Source: Lachnospiraceae bacterium (GTDB lineage: Bacteria > Bacillota_A > Clostridia > Lachnospirales > Lachnospiraceae). Taken from it: a stretch of 64,000 nt of DNA. The position numbers and the translations under genes were made by a program. The stretch covers positions 62,001 through 126,000 of the forward strand of contig JAFUOI010000003.1 of NCBI GenBank assembly GCA_017482005.1. The letters are read 5' to 3'. Below are positions 36,564 to 45,667 of this stretch, piece by piece; the stretch's first letter is position 1; every line of letters starts with the position of its first letter. Below the pieces are notes generated by a model that was given only the letters and a program-made list of their open reading frames with translations, was not told where the DNA came from and made no database searches.

Positions 36564-38243
36564 ATGTTAAATTATCAAAGATATCGAAAAAATCCGGTTG
36601 TAGACTATCCGGAAAGAGAATGGCCGAATAAGGAGATTGAGAAGGCTCCGATTTGGTGTAGTGTAGATTTACGTGACGGAAATCAGGCATTGATTGATCC
36701 GATGGTTGTGGAAGAGAAGATTGAAATGTTCCAGCACCTGATTAAGCTTGGTTTTAAAGAGATTGAAATCGGTTTTCCGGCGGCGAGTCAGATTGAATTT
36801 GACTATCTCCGCCAGCTTGTGGACCGCAAGCTGATTCCGGACGATGTTGTTGTCCAGGTTCTTACACAGTGCAGGGAAGAGTTGATTGACCGTACATTTG
36901 AAGCCATTGAAGGTTGTAAGCAGGCTGTTGTACACATTTATAATTCGACATCTACATTGCAGAGAGATGTTGTGTTCCATATGGATCAGGATGAGATCAT
37001 TGATATTGCGGTAAAAGGTACGCAGATGGTAAAAGAGCGTGCGGCTAAATTCCCGGGCAAAATTATTTTGGAGTATTCTCCGGAAAGCTTTACGGGAACA
37101 GAACTTGATTTTGCGCTCCGTATATGTACAGCAGTACAAAAAACATGGGGAGCGACCAAAGAAGATCCGATTATCATTAATCTTCCTTCGACGGTTGAAA
37201 TGAATACGCCGAATGTGTATGCAGATCAGATTGAATGGATGAACAAACATTTTGAGGATAGAGAAAGTATTATTTTATCGGTTCATCCACATAATGACAG
37301 AGGAACCGGTGTTGCCAGTGCGGAGCTTGCACTTTTGGCAGGTGCAGACCGTGTGGAAGGTACGCTGTTCGGAAACGGTGAACGTACCGGTAATGTCGAC
37401 ATTTTGAATATTGCTTACAATATGTTCTCCCAGGGGATTAATCCTCAGTTGAACATTGAACATGTAAACGAGAGCATTGAATTATATGAAAGATGCTGTA
37501 AGATTCCGATTCATCCGCGTCATCCGTATGCAGGAAAGCTTGTATTTACCGCATTCTCAGGGTCGCATCAGGATGCAATCAACAAAGGTGTTTCCGCGCT
37601 CAGAGAGCGTGGCAGTGAGATTTGGCAGGTTCCGTATCTGCCGATCGATCCGGCCGATATCGGAAGAGAGTACGAACCGATTGTCCGTATCAATTCCCAG
37701 TCCGGAAAAGGCGGAGTTGCCTTTGTTATGGATACGTATTTCGGATTCAAGCTTCCGAAAGGAATGCACAAGGAGTTTGCAAAAGTTATCCAGAATATCT
37801 CCGAAAAGCAGGGAGAGGTTTCGCCGGAACAGATTATGGACCAGTTCCGCCAGCAGTATCTGGATCAGAAGGAGCCGTTGCATTTCAGAAGACTTCGCGT
37901 GGACGATATGAGCGATACGACAGATTCTCCGTTCGATACAAAGGTTACGGTTGTTTATACCGATCACGGCGTGGAGAAAACCTTCGAGGCAGTCGGAAAC
38001 GGACCTATCGATGCAGTTCAGAGAGGTATTCAGGAACAGACCGGCGTACGCATCAAAGTGCTTGATTACGAAGAACATGCACTTCAGAGCGGTGCGAGTT
38101 CACAGGCGGCTGCATACATTCATCTTCTCGACGCGGACGACGGAACCGTTACTTACGGTGTCGGCGTAAGCAGCAATATTACGAGAGCTTCCGTGAGAGC
38201 AATCTTCTCAGCACTGAATCGTCTCGGAATCGGTGCCAATTAA
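36564..38243 (+). CDS. leuA: 2-isopropylmalate synthase
   Basis: A 559-residue long-form LeuA, condensing acetyl-CoA with 2-oxoisovalerate in the first committed step of leucine synthesis. The TIM-barrel catalytic part has the metal-binding SVDLRDGNQAL near residue 30 and SVHPHNDRGTG near 240. The C-terminal 130 residues form the leucine-sensing regulatory domain. No other leu genes follow. The 56 bases between terminator and start do not contain a T-box leader. A promoter is expected there but only a weak TATACA-like -10 is visible. Confidence 0.95.
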   Translation: MLNYQRYRKNPVVDYPEREWPNKEIEKAPIWCSVDLRDGNQALIDPMVVEEKIEMFQHLIKLGFKEIEIGFPAASQIEFDYLRQLVDRKLIPDDVVVQVLTQCREELIDRTFEAIEGCKQAVVHIYNSTSTLQRDVVFHMDQDEIIDIAVKGTQMVKERAAKFPGKIILEYSPESFTGTELDFALRICTAVQKTWGATKEDPIIINLPSTVEMNTPNVYADQIEWMNKHFEDRESIILSVHPHNDRGTGVASAELALLAGADRVEGTLFGNGERTGNVDILNIAYNMFSQGINPQLNIEHVNESIELYERCCKIPIHPRHPYAGKLVFTAFSGSHQDAINKGVSALRERGSEIWQVPYLPIDPADIGREYEPIVRINSQSGKGGVAFVMDTYFGFKLPKGMHKEFAKVIQNISEKQGEVSPEQIMDQFRQQYLDQKEPLHFRRLRVDDMSDTTDSPFDTKVTVVYTDHGVEKTFEAVGNGPIDAVQRGIQEQTGVRIKVLDYEEHALQSGASSQAAAYIHLLDADDGTVTYGVGVSSNITRASVRAIFSALNRLGIGAN

Positions 38244-38259
38244 TTTCGGAGTTTTTACA

Positions 38260-38943
38260 ATGAAAAATATTAAGATAAAAAAATGGAAAGCCAATATAAT
38301 TTTACCGCTGATAACCCTGTTCTTTTTGGCAGGGTTTATTGGCAGTTATGTTTTTCCCAATACAGTACTTGATACATTTGTAATCAATATGTCAGAAGAG
38401 GAAGAGGACACGGAGGTGTTACTTCCTCTTTCTTTGCAGACTCCCGTAGAATATGAAATGAACACCAAAGGTCTTCCTATGCGAGGTATACAGGTGGGAA
38501 TTAACAAAAGAGGTCATGCACTTACAAAAACAAATCTGATTTACTCCGTATATGCGGGAGATGAGTGCATCAGTCACAATGTATATGGTGTTGGCGCGGG
38601 AGATGATCTGCAGTATGTATATCTTCCCTTTGAAAATTATGAGAAATGTATTGGAGATGTGCGTATTACGTTTCTGTTGGATGCGGCGGAGGAAGATCCG
38701 GATGCATATCCGGCGCTCATGGCAAATCATGCAAAGATTGAGGGAACAAAGACCATTGCCGAAATACCAAATAAAACCGGTGATGGGGAAGAAGTTTCCC
38801 TGAAGTGTAATTATATTTACACCCATGATACCTATCCGTTTTTATACGATTGCCGTCTGCTTACATTTATTTTTTTGGCAGCGTCCATGGTTGTGAATTA
38901 TCCGGGAAGAAGAAAGAAGGAGGATGCGGGACATGCAGAGTAA
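38260..38943 (+). CDS. Membrane-anchored beta-rich extracytoplasmic protein, unknown
   Basis: A 227-residue protein with membrane segments near the N-terminus (about 12-32) and C-terminus (about 197-214), enclosing an extracytoplasmic domain of about 160 residues rich in alternating hydrophobic patterns, so probably beta. By eye its middle resembles the C-terminal domain of the large membrane protein at 49004-51262. I do not know a named family. ATG 38260 follows CGGAG; it is 16 bp after leuA and overlaps the next gene by 11 bases. It may be an accessory subunit to the downstream DUF2142-like protein. Confidence 0.7.
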   Translation: MKNIKIKKWKANIILPLITLFFLAGFIGSYVFPNTVLDTFVINMSEEEEDTEVLLPLSLQTPVEYEMNTKGLPMRGIQVGINKRGHALTKTNLIYSVYAGDECISHNVYGVGAGDDLQYVYLPFENYEKCIGDVRITFLLDAAEEDPDAYPALMANHAKIEGTKTIAEIPNKTGDGEEVSLKCNYIYTHDTYPFLYDCRLLTFIFLAASMVVNYPGRRKKEDAGHAE

Positions 38944-40984
38944 GAGCAGAGGACAACATATCCTTCGTTATATATTAGTTCTTTTGGTTGCGGTAACATT
39001 GGCATTTCTTGTGGAGTGTGTTATATTCCAGTTTCCGGCACTCCGGTACAAACAGGAGCCGATTTCCTTTGCGATGGACGGAACGGATGAAATGCTGGAA
39101 TTTGCAGTAGAGGATGAACTGGCGCAGCTGACGGCGGAGGAAATCCGCAGTATTGAAGTGGAGCGGGATAATCAAAAACTGCTTGCTGAATATAACGGTG
39201 AAGAGTACGTGGAGCCGACGGATGAGACACTTGTAGAAAAAAACGGAACCATGTACCGGAAGGTAAAAAAGACAACAATCAAAGTGGATCTTATCAATCC
39301 GTATTATATTCATAAGATGGATTTCCGTGTTCCGGTGACGGAGAGTGCGGGATACAGTGTTTGTGTTTACAGAAATGACAAACTGGTGGAAGATAATATT
39401 TATTGTACCATCGAGGCGAAGACGGGAGCAGGTATTGCGAATGTTTCCGAGTATGCGGATTATATGGAGATATCGCTCCTTTCCGAGGAAGAAATTCTTC
39501 CGGAGGATATGAGCCTTACCATTTCCAATAGTTTTAAGCCAAATGCTATGCGTATTGCTTTTATGATTCTGCTTCTTTTAATGGCGGCGGTTCTTGTTTT
39601 TGAGAGAGACGTGCTTAGAGAGAAACAGGAGTGGATTTTTGCCATTGTCTGCCTGATGCTGGGAAGTCTTTTGATTTGCGGTATCGGAACTAATCAGGTA
39701 AGCTATGACGAATATGTTCATGCAAAGTCCGCTTACAAGCTTTCTTTCGGAACAACCATAGAGTTTACGGAGTCGGCACTTCAGATGTCGGGAAATCTTC
39801 TTCCGTATTTCAATAATCCGGAAGAGCGGGCGTTAGTGGAAGCTTATGAGAACAAAAATAACGATTTTAGTTGGGCGGATATCGGAAGTCAGAGCCGTTT
39901 TGTACGTTCGGAGACGAGGGTGTACTATCCGATGGCAGCAGGATTTTGGATCGGAAGAACCTTACAGCTTGGATTTGCCCAGACGGTAGCACTTGCAAAA
40001 CTTGGCAATCTGCTTTTCTATATTTTTGTTGTATTTTGGGCAATCCGTCTTGCAGGAAAGCACAAAAATATTGTGGCACTCATCGGACTTTTGCCGAACA
40101 GTGTTTTTCTTGCAGCATCACTTACGTACGATGCGGTTGTTAACAGCTTTCTGCTTCTCGGAATGGTACTGATTATTAATGAGATATTAGAGCCTGAGAG
40201 AAAGCTTACCTGGCAGAATCTTTTGATGATACTGTTTTCCTTTGCGATAGGATGCCAGTCAAAACCGATTTATGTTGTGATGGCACTTCTTATTGTATTT
40301 TTCGGAAAGGACAAGTTTCCGAACCGGATGCAGGAATGGGTGTGTAAGATTGCCGTTATAGTTGTGGCAGGACTTATGATTTACAATATTTTCTTCCCAA
40401 CCCCTTCGGCAGGAAGCGACTATTATCTGGTGGGCAATTTTGACTATGCGGGTGACAAGAGAAATCTCGGAACGAGTGTGACGGGACAGATTCAGTATGT
40501 GCTCGGAAATCCCGGGACATATGCGCTTCTTCTCCTGCGTTCCATGCTTGAGATGGCAGGTGGATATCTGTTCGGAAATACAAACTTTTTCCAGTACGGA
40601 TACTTGGGAACTGCACCGAAGATTATGACATATGCAGTTATTCTTTTGGCGCTCTGGTTGATGCTTGCAGCAGCTAAAGGTGAAAAGAGAAGAGGAATCG
40701 GTATAAAGTATATTATCCTTATGTTGATCATGATACTGGGCACTTCGGCCATTGTCTGGACTTCCATGTATGCCAGCTATACAACGGTCGGAGCGGATGA
40801 AATCCGCGGTGTGCAGGGAAGATATTTTATTCCGATGTTTTTGCCGTTTGCCGTGTGTTTCCTAAACGGCAGATGGGAAAGCCGGTTGCAGCAGCATGTC
40901 CGCAGCAGAATTATGTTCGGAGTGATGGCAGCGATTAATATGTTTATGATTTATGGGCTTGTAATTACAAAGATGAATATTTAA
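38933..40984 (+). CDS. DUF2142-like polytopic membrane protein
   Basis: A 683-residue protein with an N-terminal membrane segment, an extracytoplasmic region of about 170 residues, then about eleven membrane segments. The SYDEYVHAKSAYKL block near residue 260, followed by NNPEERALVE, resembles DUF2142 membrane proteins found in polysaccharide loci and thought to be GT-C-type glycosyltransferases or polymerases. The acidic DE pair in the first large loop is typical of GT-C active sites. ATG 38933 is chosen because AAGGAGG at 38917-38923 gives 9-base spacing, while ATG 38924 abuts the site. Three GT2 genes follow. Confidence 0.8.
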   Translation: MQSKSRGQHILRYILVLLVAVTLAFLVECVIFQFPALRYKQEPISFAMDGTDEMLEFAVEDELAQLTAEEIRSIEVERDNQKLLAEYNGEEYVEPTDETLVEKNGTMYRKVKKTTIKVDLINPYYIHKMDFRVPVTESAGYSVCVYRNDKLVEDNIYCTIEAKTGAGIANVSEYADYMEISLLSEEEILPEDMSLTISNSFKPNAMRIAFMILLLLMAAVLVFERDVLREKQEWIFAIVCLMLGSLLICGIGTNQVSYDEYVHAKSAYKLSFGTTIEFTESALQMSGNLLPYFNNPEERALVEAYENKNNDFSWADIGSQSRFVRSETRVYYPMAAGFWIGRTLQLGFAQTVALAKLGNLLFYIFVVFWAIRLAGKHKNIVALIGLLPNSVFLAASLTYDAVVNSFLLLGMVLIINEILEPERKLTWQNLLMILFSFAIGCQSKPIYVVMALLIVFFGKDKFPNRMQEWVCKIAVIVVAGLMIYNIFFPTPSAGSDYYLVGNFDYAGDKRNLGTSVTGQIQYVLGNPGTYALLLLRSMLEMAGGYLFGNTNFFQYGYLGTAPKIMTYAVILLALWLMLAAAKGEKRRGIGIKYIILMLIMILGTSAIVWTSMYASYTTVGADEIRGVQGRYFIPMFLPFAVCFLNGRWESRLQQHVRSRIMFGVMAAINMFMIYGLVITKMNI

Positions 40985-42018
40985 TGGCAGAGGGAATTAT
41001 GGTCAGTGTAATTGTACCTGTTTATAAAAGCGAGCAGACGTTGGAGCGATGTGTTACAAGTCTACTCGAACAGGATTATGAAGATATTGAAATATTGCTT
41101 ATCGTGGACGGTCCGCCGGACGGGTCCGGAATTTTGGCGGAGAAACTTGCCTGCAGGGATTCGCGTATCCGTGTGATTAATCAGGTGAATCAGGGCGTCT
41201 CAAAAGCGAGAAACAGAGGGCTTAGGGAGGCAAAAGGAGAATATATCCGTTTCCTTGACAGTGATGATTTTGTGGAGAAAGACTCCATTTCGCCTCTTGT
41301 ACGGCGGATGGAGGAGGATGGAAGTGATCTCGTTATCGCGGGATATCATCATCTGTATTTCGGTGATAAAATTGAAAAACTTCCTGAGACGGAAGGCGCA
41401 TATAGAGTAAAAGAAGCGGCGGAAGAACTTGCCCGGCTTTATTGCGGCGGTTTTTTAAATATGCCGTGGAACAAACTGTTTCGCCGTGAAAAAATTGTGC
41501 ATGAATTTCCTACGGACAGGACACTGGGGGAGGATCTGCTCTTTAATATGCAGTATATTTCCTCCATAGAAAAAGTATCCGTTATCCGTACCTGTGTATG
41601 TGAGTACATACAGGATGACAGAGGAACCACTCTTTCCACCAAGAAACGTAATGATAAAATCGAGACAGCATTATATCTGCATCAAAAGTCAAAGGAGTTT
41701 TTTGAGCAGATGGATGAGGAGAAACGTGTGGATTTAACGTTTCTCGATACAAAGGTGATTACTACTTTCCTGGATGAAGTTGAAATGACAGGGTTTGCTG
41801 AAGGTAACCGGAAAGAAAAACGTCAGATTGTGCAAAGTTATGCGCAGGCAACAAAAGAATTTCTTGCGACAGACGCAGTGGGGGCAGTTAATCCGGACAA
41901 ACTTGATTACAAGATTATATATTTCTTTTTAAAGAGAAACATGATTTCCGTGACGATGCTTATGGTGGAACTTAGGACCATTGTTGTCAAATTGGTCAGA
42001 AAAGGGAGAAAAGGATGA
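40984..42018 (+). CDS. GT2 family glycosyltransferase
   Basis: A 344-residue cytoplasmic GT-A fold enzyme. The N-terminus reads VSVIVPVYKSEQTLERCV, with the nucleotide-sugar metal motif DSDDF near residue 93 and NQGVSKARNRG near 70. The C-terminal 120 residues are variable. It should add one sugar to a lipid-linked or surface glycan; the sugar is not readable. ATG 40984 overlaps the previous stop by one base. ATG 40999, just after AGAGGG, is a good alternative that trims five residues. Confidence 0.9.
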   Translation: MAEGIMVSVIVPVYKSEQTLERCVTSLLEQDYEDIEILLIVDGPPDGSGILAEKLACRDSRIRVINQVNQGVSKARNRGLREAKGEYIRFLDSDDFVEKDSISPLVRRMEEDGSDLVIAGYHHLYFGDKIEKLPETEGAYRVKEAAEELARLYCGGFLNMPWNKLFRREKIVHEFPTDRTLGEDLLFNMQYISSIEKVSVIRTCVCEYIQDDRGTTLSTKKRNDKIETALYLHQKSKEFFEQMDEEKRVDLTFLDTKVITTFLDEVEMTGFAEGNRKEKRQIVQSYAQATKEFLATDAVGAVNPDKLDYKIIYFFLKRNMISVTMLMVELRTIVVKLVRKGRKG

Positions 42019-43049
42019 GACCGCTTATTTCCGTTATCATACCGGTATATGAAGTGGAAAAATATCTGAAAAGAGCTGTGGATTCGGTACTGAAACAGAC
42101 CTACACAAATCTTGAGATTATACTGGTGGATGACGGTTCGCCGGACGGATGTCCGGCTATTTGCGATGCCTATGCTGCAAAGGAAGCGAGAGTCCGTGTG
42201 ATTCATAAGGAAAACGGCGGATTGTCCGATGCGAGAAACGCAGGGATTGATGTTGCAGGCGGCGATTATATTGCATTCCTTGACAGTGATGATTATTACG
42301 CGCCTTGTTTTATAGAAGTTCTGTATGAAGAACTTTGTAAGGCAGATGCACAGGTGGCTCTCTGTCGCTATGAGGTGACGGATGCCTTGGATGTTGCGCA
42401 GGGACCGGATTTTGAAAAGGTAATGCGGGATTATCACGCAGGTAAGATTGAGAAGAGAGTTTACAGCAGGGAAGAGATGCTGCTGAATCAATATGATGCG
42501 AAATGCTGTGATGCCACGTATTTTATTGTGGCATGGAACAAACTTTACAAAACATCACTTTTTAAGAATGTGCGTTATCCGAAGGGTAAGATTCATGAGG
42601 ATGAGGCTACAACGTATCGTGTGTTTGATAAGATTATCCGTGGTGTGTATGTCAATGCACCGCTTTATGCATATTACAGTATGCCCGGCAGTATTACGCG
42701 GGCGAAGTTTCATATTAAACGTCTGCAGTGGTTTGATGCTTTGGACGATAGAATTGAGTTTTTAGAACAAAAGGAAGAGACAGAGGCGTGGAAAGCAGCG
42801 GTTCGTGCCCGCGGAGACGGTGCAATCCGTTATTACTATCCCCTCGTCAGGAGTTGTCCGGATGAGAAAAGTGCAGCAAAGAGACTGAAGGCATATGTGA
42901 GACAGGCTCTTTGGCTTAATCGCAGCGGTACAACGGAACAAAAGGGATTCCTTCCGTTTATAACAAGAGTGGGCTATCGGATATTTTTGATTTCGCCGGG
43001 AGTATACAGTCTGATAACGAAAGTGGGGAGAGATTCATGCCAAAAGTAA
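42015..43049 (+). CDS. GT2 family glycosyltransferase
   Basis: A 344-residue GT-A glycosyltransferase: LISVIIPVYEVEKYLKRAV at the N-terminus, VDDGSPDG near 40, ENGGLSDARNAG near 68, and DSDDYY near 92. It is strongly similar in plan to its two flanking GT2 genes, suggesting duplication followed by divergence. The ATGA overlap with the previous gene indicates translational coupling. Confidence 0.92.
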   Translation: MRPLISVIIPVYEVEKYLKRAVDSVLKQTYTNLEIILVDDGSPDGCPAICDAYAAKEARVRVIHKENGGLSDARNAGIDVAGGDYIAFLDSDDYYAPCFIEVLYEELCKADAQVALCRYEVTDALDVAQGPDFEKVMRDYHAGKIEKRVYSREEMLLNQYDAKCCDATYFIVAWNKLYKTSLFKNVRYPKGKIHEDEATTYRVFDKIIRGVYVNAPLYAYYSMPGSITRAKFHIKRLQWFDALDDRIEFLEQKEETEAWKAAVRARGDGAIRYYYPLVRSCPDEKSAAKRLKAYVRQALWLNRSGTTEQKGFLPFITRVGYRIFLISPGVYSLITKVGRDSCQK

Positions 43050-44068
43050 GCATTGTAATTCCTGTTTATAATATGCAGAAATATTTGGACAAGTGTATGC
43101 AGGGTATTTTTTCACAGACTCTTGAGGATATAGAGATTGTGCTTGTGGATGACGGAAGCAGTGATGATTCCCCACGTTTGTGCGATGAATATGCAAAAAA
43201 AGATTCCCGCGTCCGTGTGATTCACAAAGAGAACGGCGGATTGACATCTGCCTGGAAAAGAGGGTCTCTTGAAGCGACAGGCGAGTACATCGGCTATGTT
43301 GACAGTGATGACTATGTGGAGACGGATATGTATGAAAAACTTTACAATAGAGCGGTTGCTACCGGTGCAGATATTGTTTGCTGCGGTCTGACACATCTGT
43401 ATGAGGATGATCCGCAGCGGAAATGGACGGAGCAGATGGAACTGGGAACAGACAGTCTTCAAAAGAAGGAACTTTCCGAGGTGCTGTATCCGACTCTTAT
43501 CAACGACGGAAGTTTTATGGGCAGGCGTCTCCAGCCGAACCGTGTCGCAAAACTTGTAAGAAGCTCACTTGTAAAAAAGAATCTGGACCGGTGCGCGGAC
43601 GAAGTCAGTATCGGGGAAGATTATCAGTTTTCGCTTTGTATGTTTCTTGATGCGGAGCGTGTTGAGATAATCCGTGATTATTTTCCGTATTATTACTATA
43701 TGAACAACGCTTCCATGACCATGCGCCATGACAGGAACTATCCGGATAAGATCCGGATTATGAGAGAGAATCTCTGCCGCATTTCCGATGAAAAAAACGT
43801 ATATGATTTAAAGCCACAGATATGGAATGATTATGTCTGCCTGCTTGTTTTACACGTAAAAAGTATTGTATATAAACAGAAGACGAGTCCGTATCGTGAG
43901 TTAAAAAAAGAAATGAAGCAGGTGCTTACGCAGCCGGATGTGGTAAAGGCGTTGGAGATCTGCTGTATGCCGAAGCTTACTTTGGCTGAAAAGTTGTTCC
44001 TCTTTTTTATGAAACATCAAATGTACGCAGCAATCTGGCTGGTGGTGCGTTTGTATTTTAGAAGTTAG
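43037..44068 (+). CDS. GT2 family glycosyltransferase
   Basis: A 343-residue GT-A glycosyltransferase: VSIVIPVYNMQKYLDKCM, VDDGSSDDS near 37, DSDDYV near 90. The conserved loop after ENGGL reads TSAWKRG instead of the more common SxARNxG of its neighbour, so its acceptor or donor may differ. It overlaps the preceding gene by 13 bases, with GGGGAG at 43025-43030 as RBS. Confidence 0.92.
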   Translation: MPKVSIVIPVYNMQKYLDKCMQGIFSQTLEDIEIVLVDDGSSDDSPRLCDEYAKKDSRVRVIHKENGGLTSAWKRGSLEATGEYIGYVDSDDYVETDMYEKLYNRAVATGADIVCCGLTHLYEDDPQRKWTEQMELGTDSLQKKELSEVLYPTLINDGSFMGRRLQPNRVAKLVRSSLVKKNLDRCADEVSIGEDYQFSLCMFLDAERVEIIRDYFPYYYYMNNASMTMRHDRNYPDKIRIMRENLCRISDEKNVYDLKPQIWNDYVCLLVLHVKSIVYKQKTSPYRELKKEMKQVLTQPDVVKALEICCMPKLTLAEKLFLFFMKHQMYAAIWLVVRLYFRS

Positions 44069-44080
44069 CCGGAGGTAACT

Positions 44081-45562
44081 ATGAAAAAATATTCAAAACT
44101 GATATATCCGGTTTGTTTTGTTTTGCTGATTGCGGTCATCGCTTTCCTGTCATTTTATAAACTGGATGTCAAATATGTAGATCCGTGGGATGAGGCAAGA
44201 CACGGTGTCAATGCTTATGAAATGGCAAACGGCGGCAGTTTGTTTCAGAATACATATCTGAGGCAGGCGGATTATTACAATTTAAAACCGCCACTTTCCA
44301 TGTGGTGTATTATGCTTGGGATGGCAATTTTCGGAAACGGTGTGTTTGCTCTCCGATTTTATTCGGCACTTTGCTATGTGATTCTTGCGATTGTTGCGGG
44401 GGTGTTTGTGAAGAAAGCGTACGGGACGACAGAGTCGCTTTTGGCAACGGCGTTTCTGGCTGTCAATGTAACACCTTTTCAGGCACATATGATCCGGGCG
44501 GGAGATGCAGACAGTCTGTTTGTTCTTCTGTTTACCCTGGCAATGATCTGCATGATGCAGATTCCGCAAAAAAAATACAATCTGTATTTGTGCGGCCTCT
44601 TTTTCTCGCTGGCGTTTCTTGCAAAAAGTTTTCATGCGGGCATCATTGCGGTAATAGGAGCGCTTTATCTGATTTTGACAGGGCAGATTAAGAAACTGAC
44701 ATTGAAGAATTGGATGTTGTTTTTGGCATCTGTTTTTGTTCCGCTCCTTTTATGGGCAGTGCCGAGAGCTATGGTTGACGGAACCGTGTTCTTTCAAAAA
44801 ATGTGGGAGACGGACGTGCTGGGACGAACGGACGGTACGTTGCAGAATAATATTGCACCGTTTTCCTACTATGCGGAATATTATCTCGGAGCAATGTCGG
44901 GCAGTGTTACACCGTATTTGTGTGCCTTTGTCATCTGTCTCGTCGGACTGTTCGTATTCAACCGTTTCTTTGTATGGAAAAACAGGGAACACTATATCGG
45001 TTGGATCCTTTGGATCCTTGTTCCGTTCGTTGCATTTTCTATTGTGAAGAATAAGCTTCTCTGGTATATGTACCCGGTGCTTGTTCCGCTTTTGTTGGCA
45101 GCAGGAATTGTGACGGCGCGGATTATAAAATGCGACAAAATTCTTCCGTTTTTCAGAACGGTGATGTCGGTTGCAATTTTGTTTATACTGCTGTATTACG
45201 GTGGGACAGTCTATAATACCATTGAGGCGCAGGAGCCCAACGGTTTTCAGGAACTGATCAAGGAAGTGGCCGCCCGGGAAGAATATAAAGGATTATCTGC
45301 ATTTGTAGATTATCATTTACAGGAAGACGGAAGCATTCAGTCTGCGTGGAGTCAGCAGGATGTATTTGTGGCAGAGGCTTATGGGGATTTCATCTGTCAG
45401 GAGGACGGTGTTATGGGTCTGATGCTCAGAAGTACAATTCTCGGCAAGAAGGGGATCCTGTTTGCCGGTGAAGATGTATGCGCAGAGTATGAAACGTTTT
45501 ATTCGGGGGCAGAACTAATTGCTGAAACCGACGGTTATCGGGCTTATTTGATAGAATATTAA
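44081..45562 (+). CDS. ArnT/PMT-like GT-C membrane glycosyltransferase
   Basis: A 493-residue polytopic protein with about eleven membrane segments over residues 1-390 and a soluble C-terminal tail. The first extracytoplasmic loop has DPWDEARHGVNAYEM (about 31-45), the acidic active-site loop of lipid-carrier-dependent GT-C enzymes such as ArnT (GT83) and PMT (GT39). The substrate loop QADYYNLKPPLSMW near 66 is also typical. It should transfer a sugar from a polyprenyl-phosphate donor outside the membrane. RBS GGAGGT. Confidence 0.87.
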   Translation: MKKYSKLIYPVCFVLLIAVIAFLSFYKLDVKYVDPWDEARHGVNAYEMANGGSLFQNTYLRQADYYNLKPPLSMWCIMLGMAIFGNGVFALRFYSALCYVILAIVAGVFVKKAYGTTESLLATAFLAVNVTPFQAHMIRAGDADSLFVLLFTLAMICMMQIPQKKYNLYLCGLFFSLAFLAKSFHAGIIAVIGALYLILTGQIKKLTLKNWMLFLASVFVPLLLWAVPRAMVDGTVFFQKMWETDVLGRTDGTLQNNIAPFSYYAEYYLGAMSGSVTPYLCAFVICLVGLFVFNRFFVWKNREHYIGWILWILVPFVAFSIVKNKLLWYMYPVLVPLLLAAGIVTARIIKCDKILPFFRTVMSVAILFILLYYGGTVYNTIEAQEPNGFQELIKEVAAREEYKGLSAFVDYHLQEDGSIQSAWSQQDVFVAEAYGDFICQEDGVMGLMLRSTILGKKGILFAGEDVCAEYETFYSGAELIAETDGYRAYLIEY

Positions 45563-45570
45563 TCTAAGTG

Positions 45571-45600
45571 TCGACAAAACCATATAGAATGTGATAGAAT
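45571..45600 (+). promoter_or_regulatory. Putative promoter for the DUF3048 lipoprotein gene
   Basis: TCGACA at 45571-45576 and TAGAAT at 45595-45600, 18-base spacing, with an extended -10 TG at 45592-45593. It lies 68 bases before the start codon. Confidence 0.5.
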
Positions 45601-45608
45601 ATTAAAAG

Positions 45609-45628
45609 TTTGTATTGTTTGATACAAA
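45609..45628. repeat. Inverted repeat in the leader of the lipoprotein gene
   Basis: A 7-bp inverted repeat (TTTGTAT at 45609-45615, ATACAAA at 45622-45628) around a 6-base loop, just downstream of the promoter. It is a possible operator site. Confidence 0.45.
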
Positions 45629-45667
45629 TAGGAATGAAAAAAAGGTAAAAAAACGAAGGTGAAAAAA

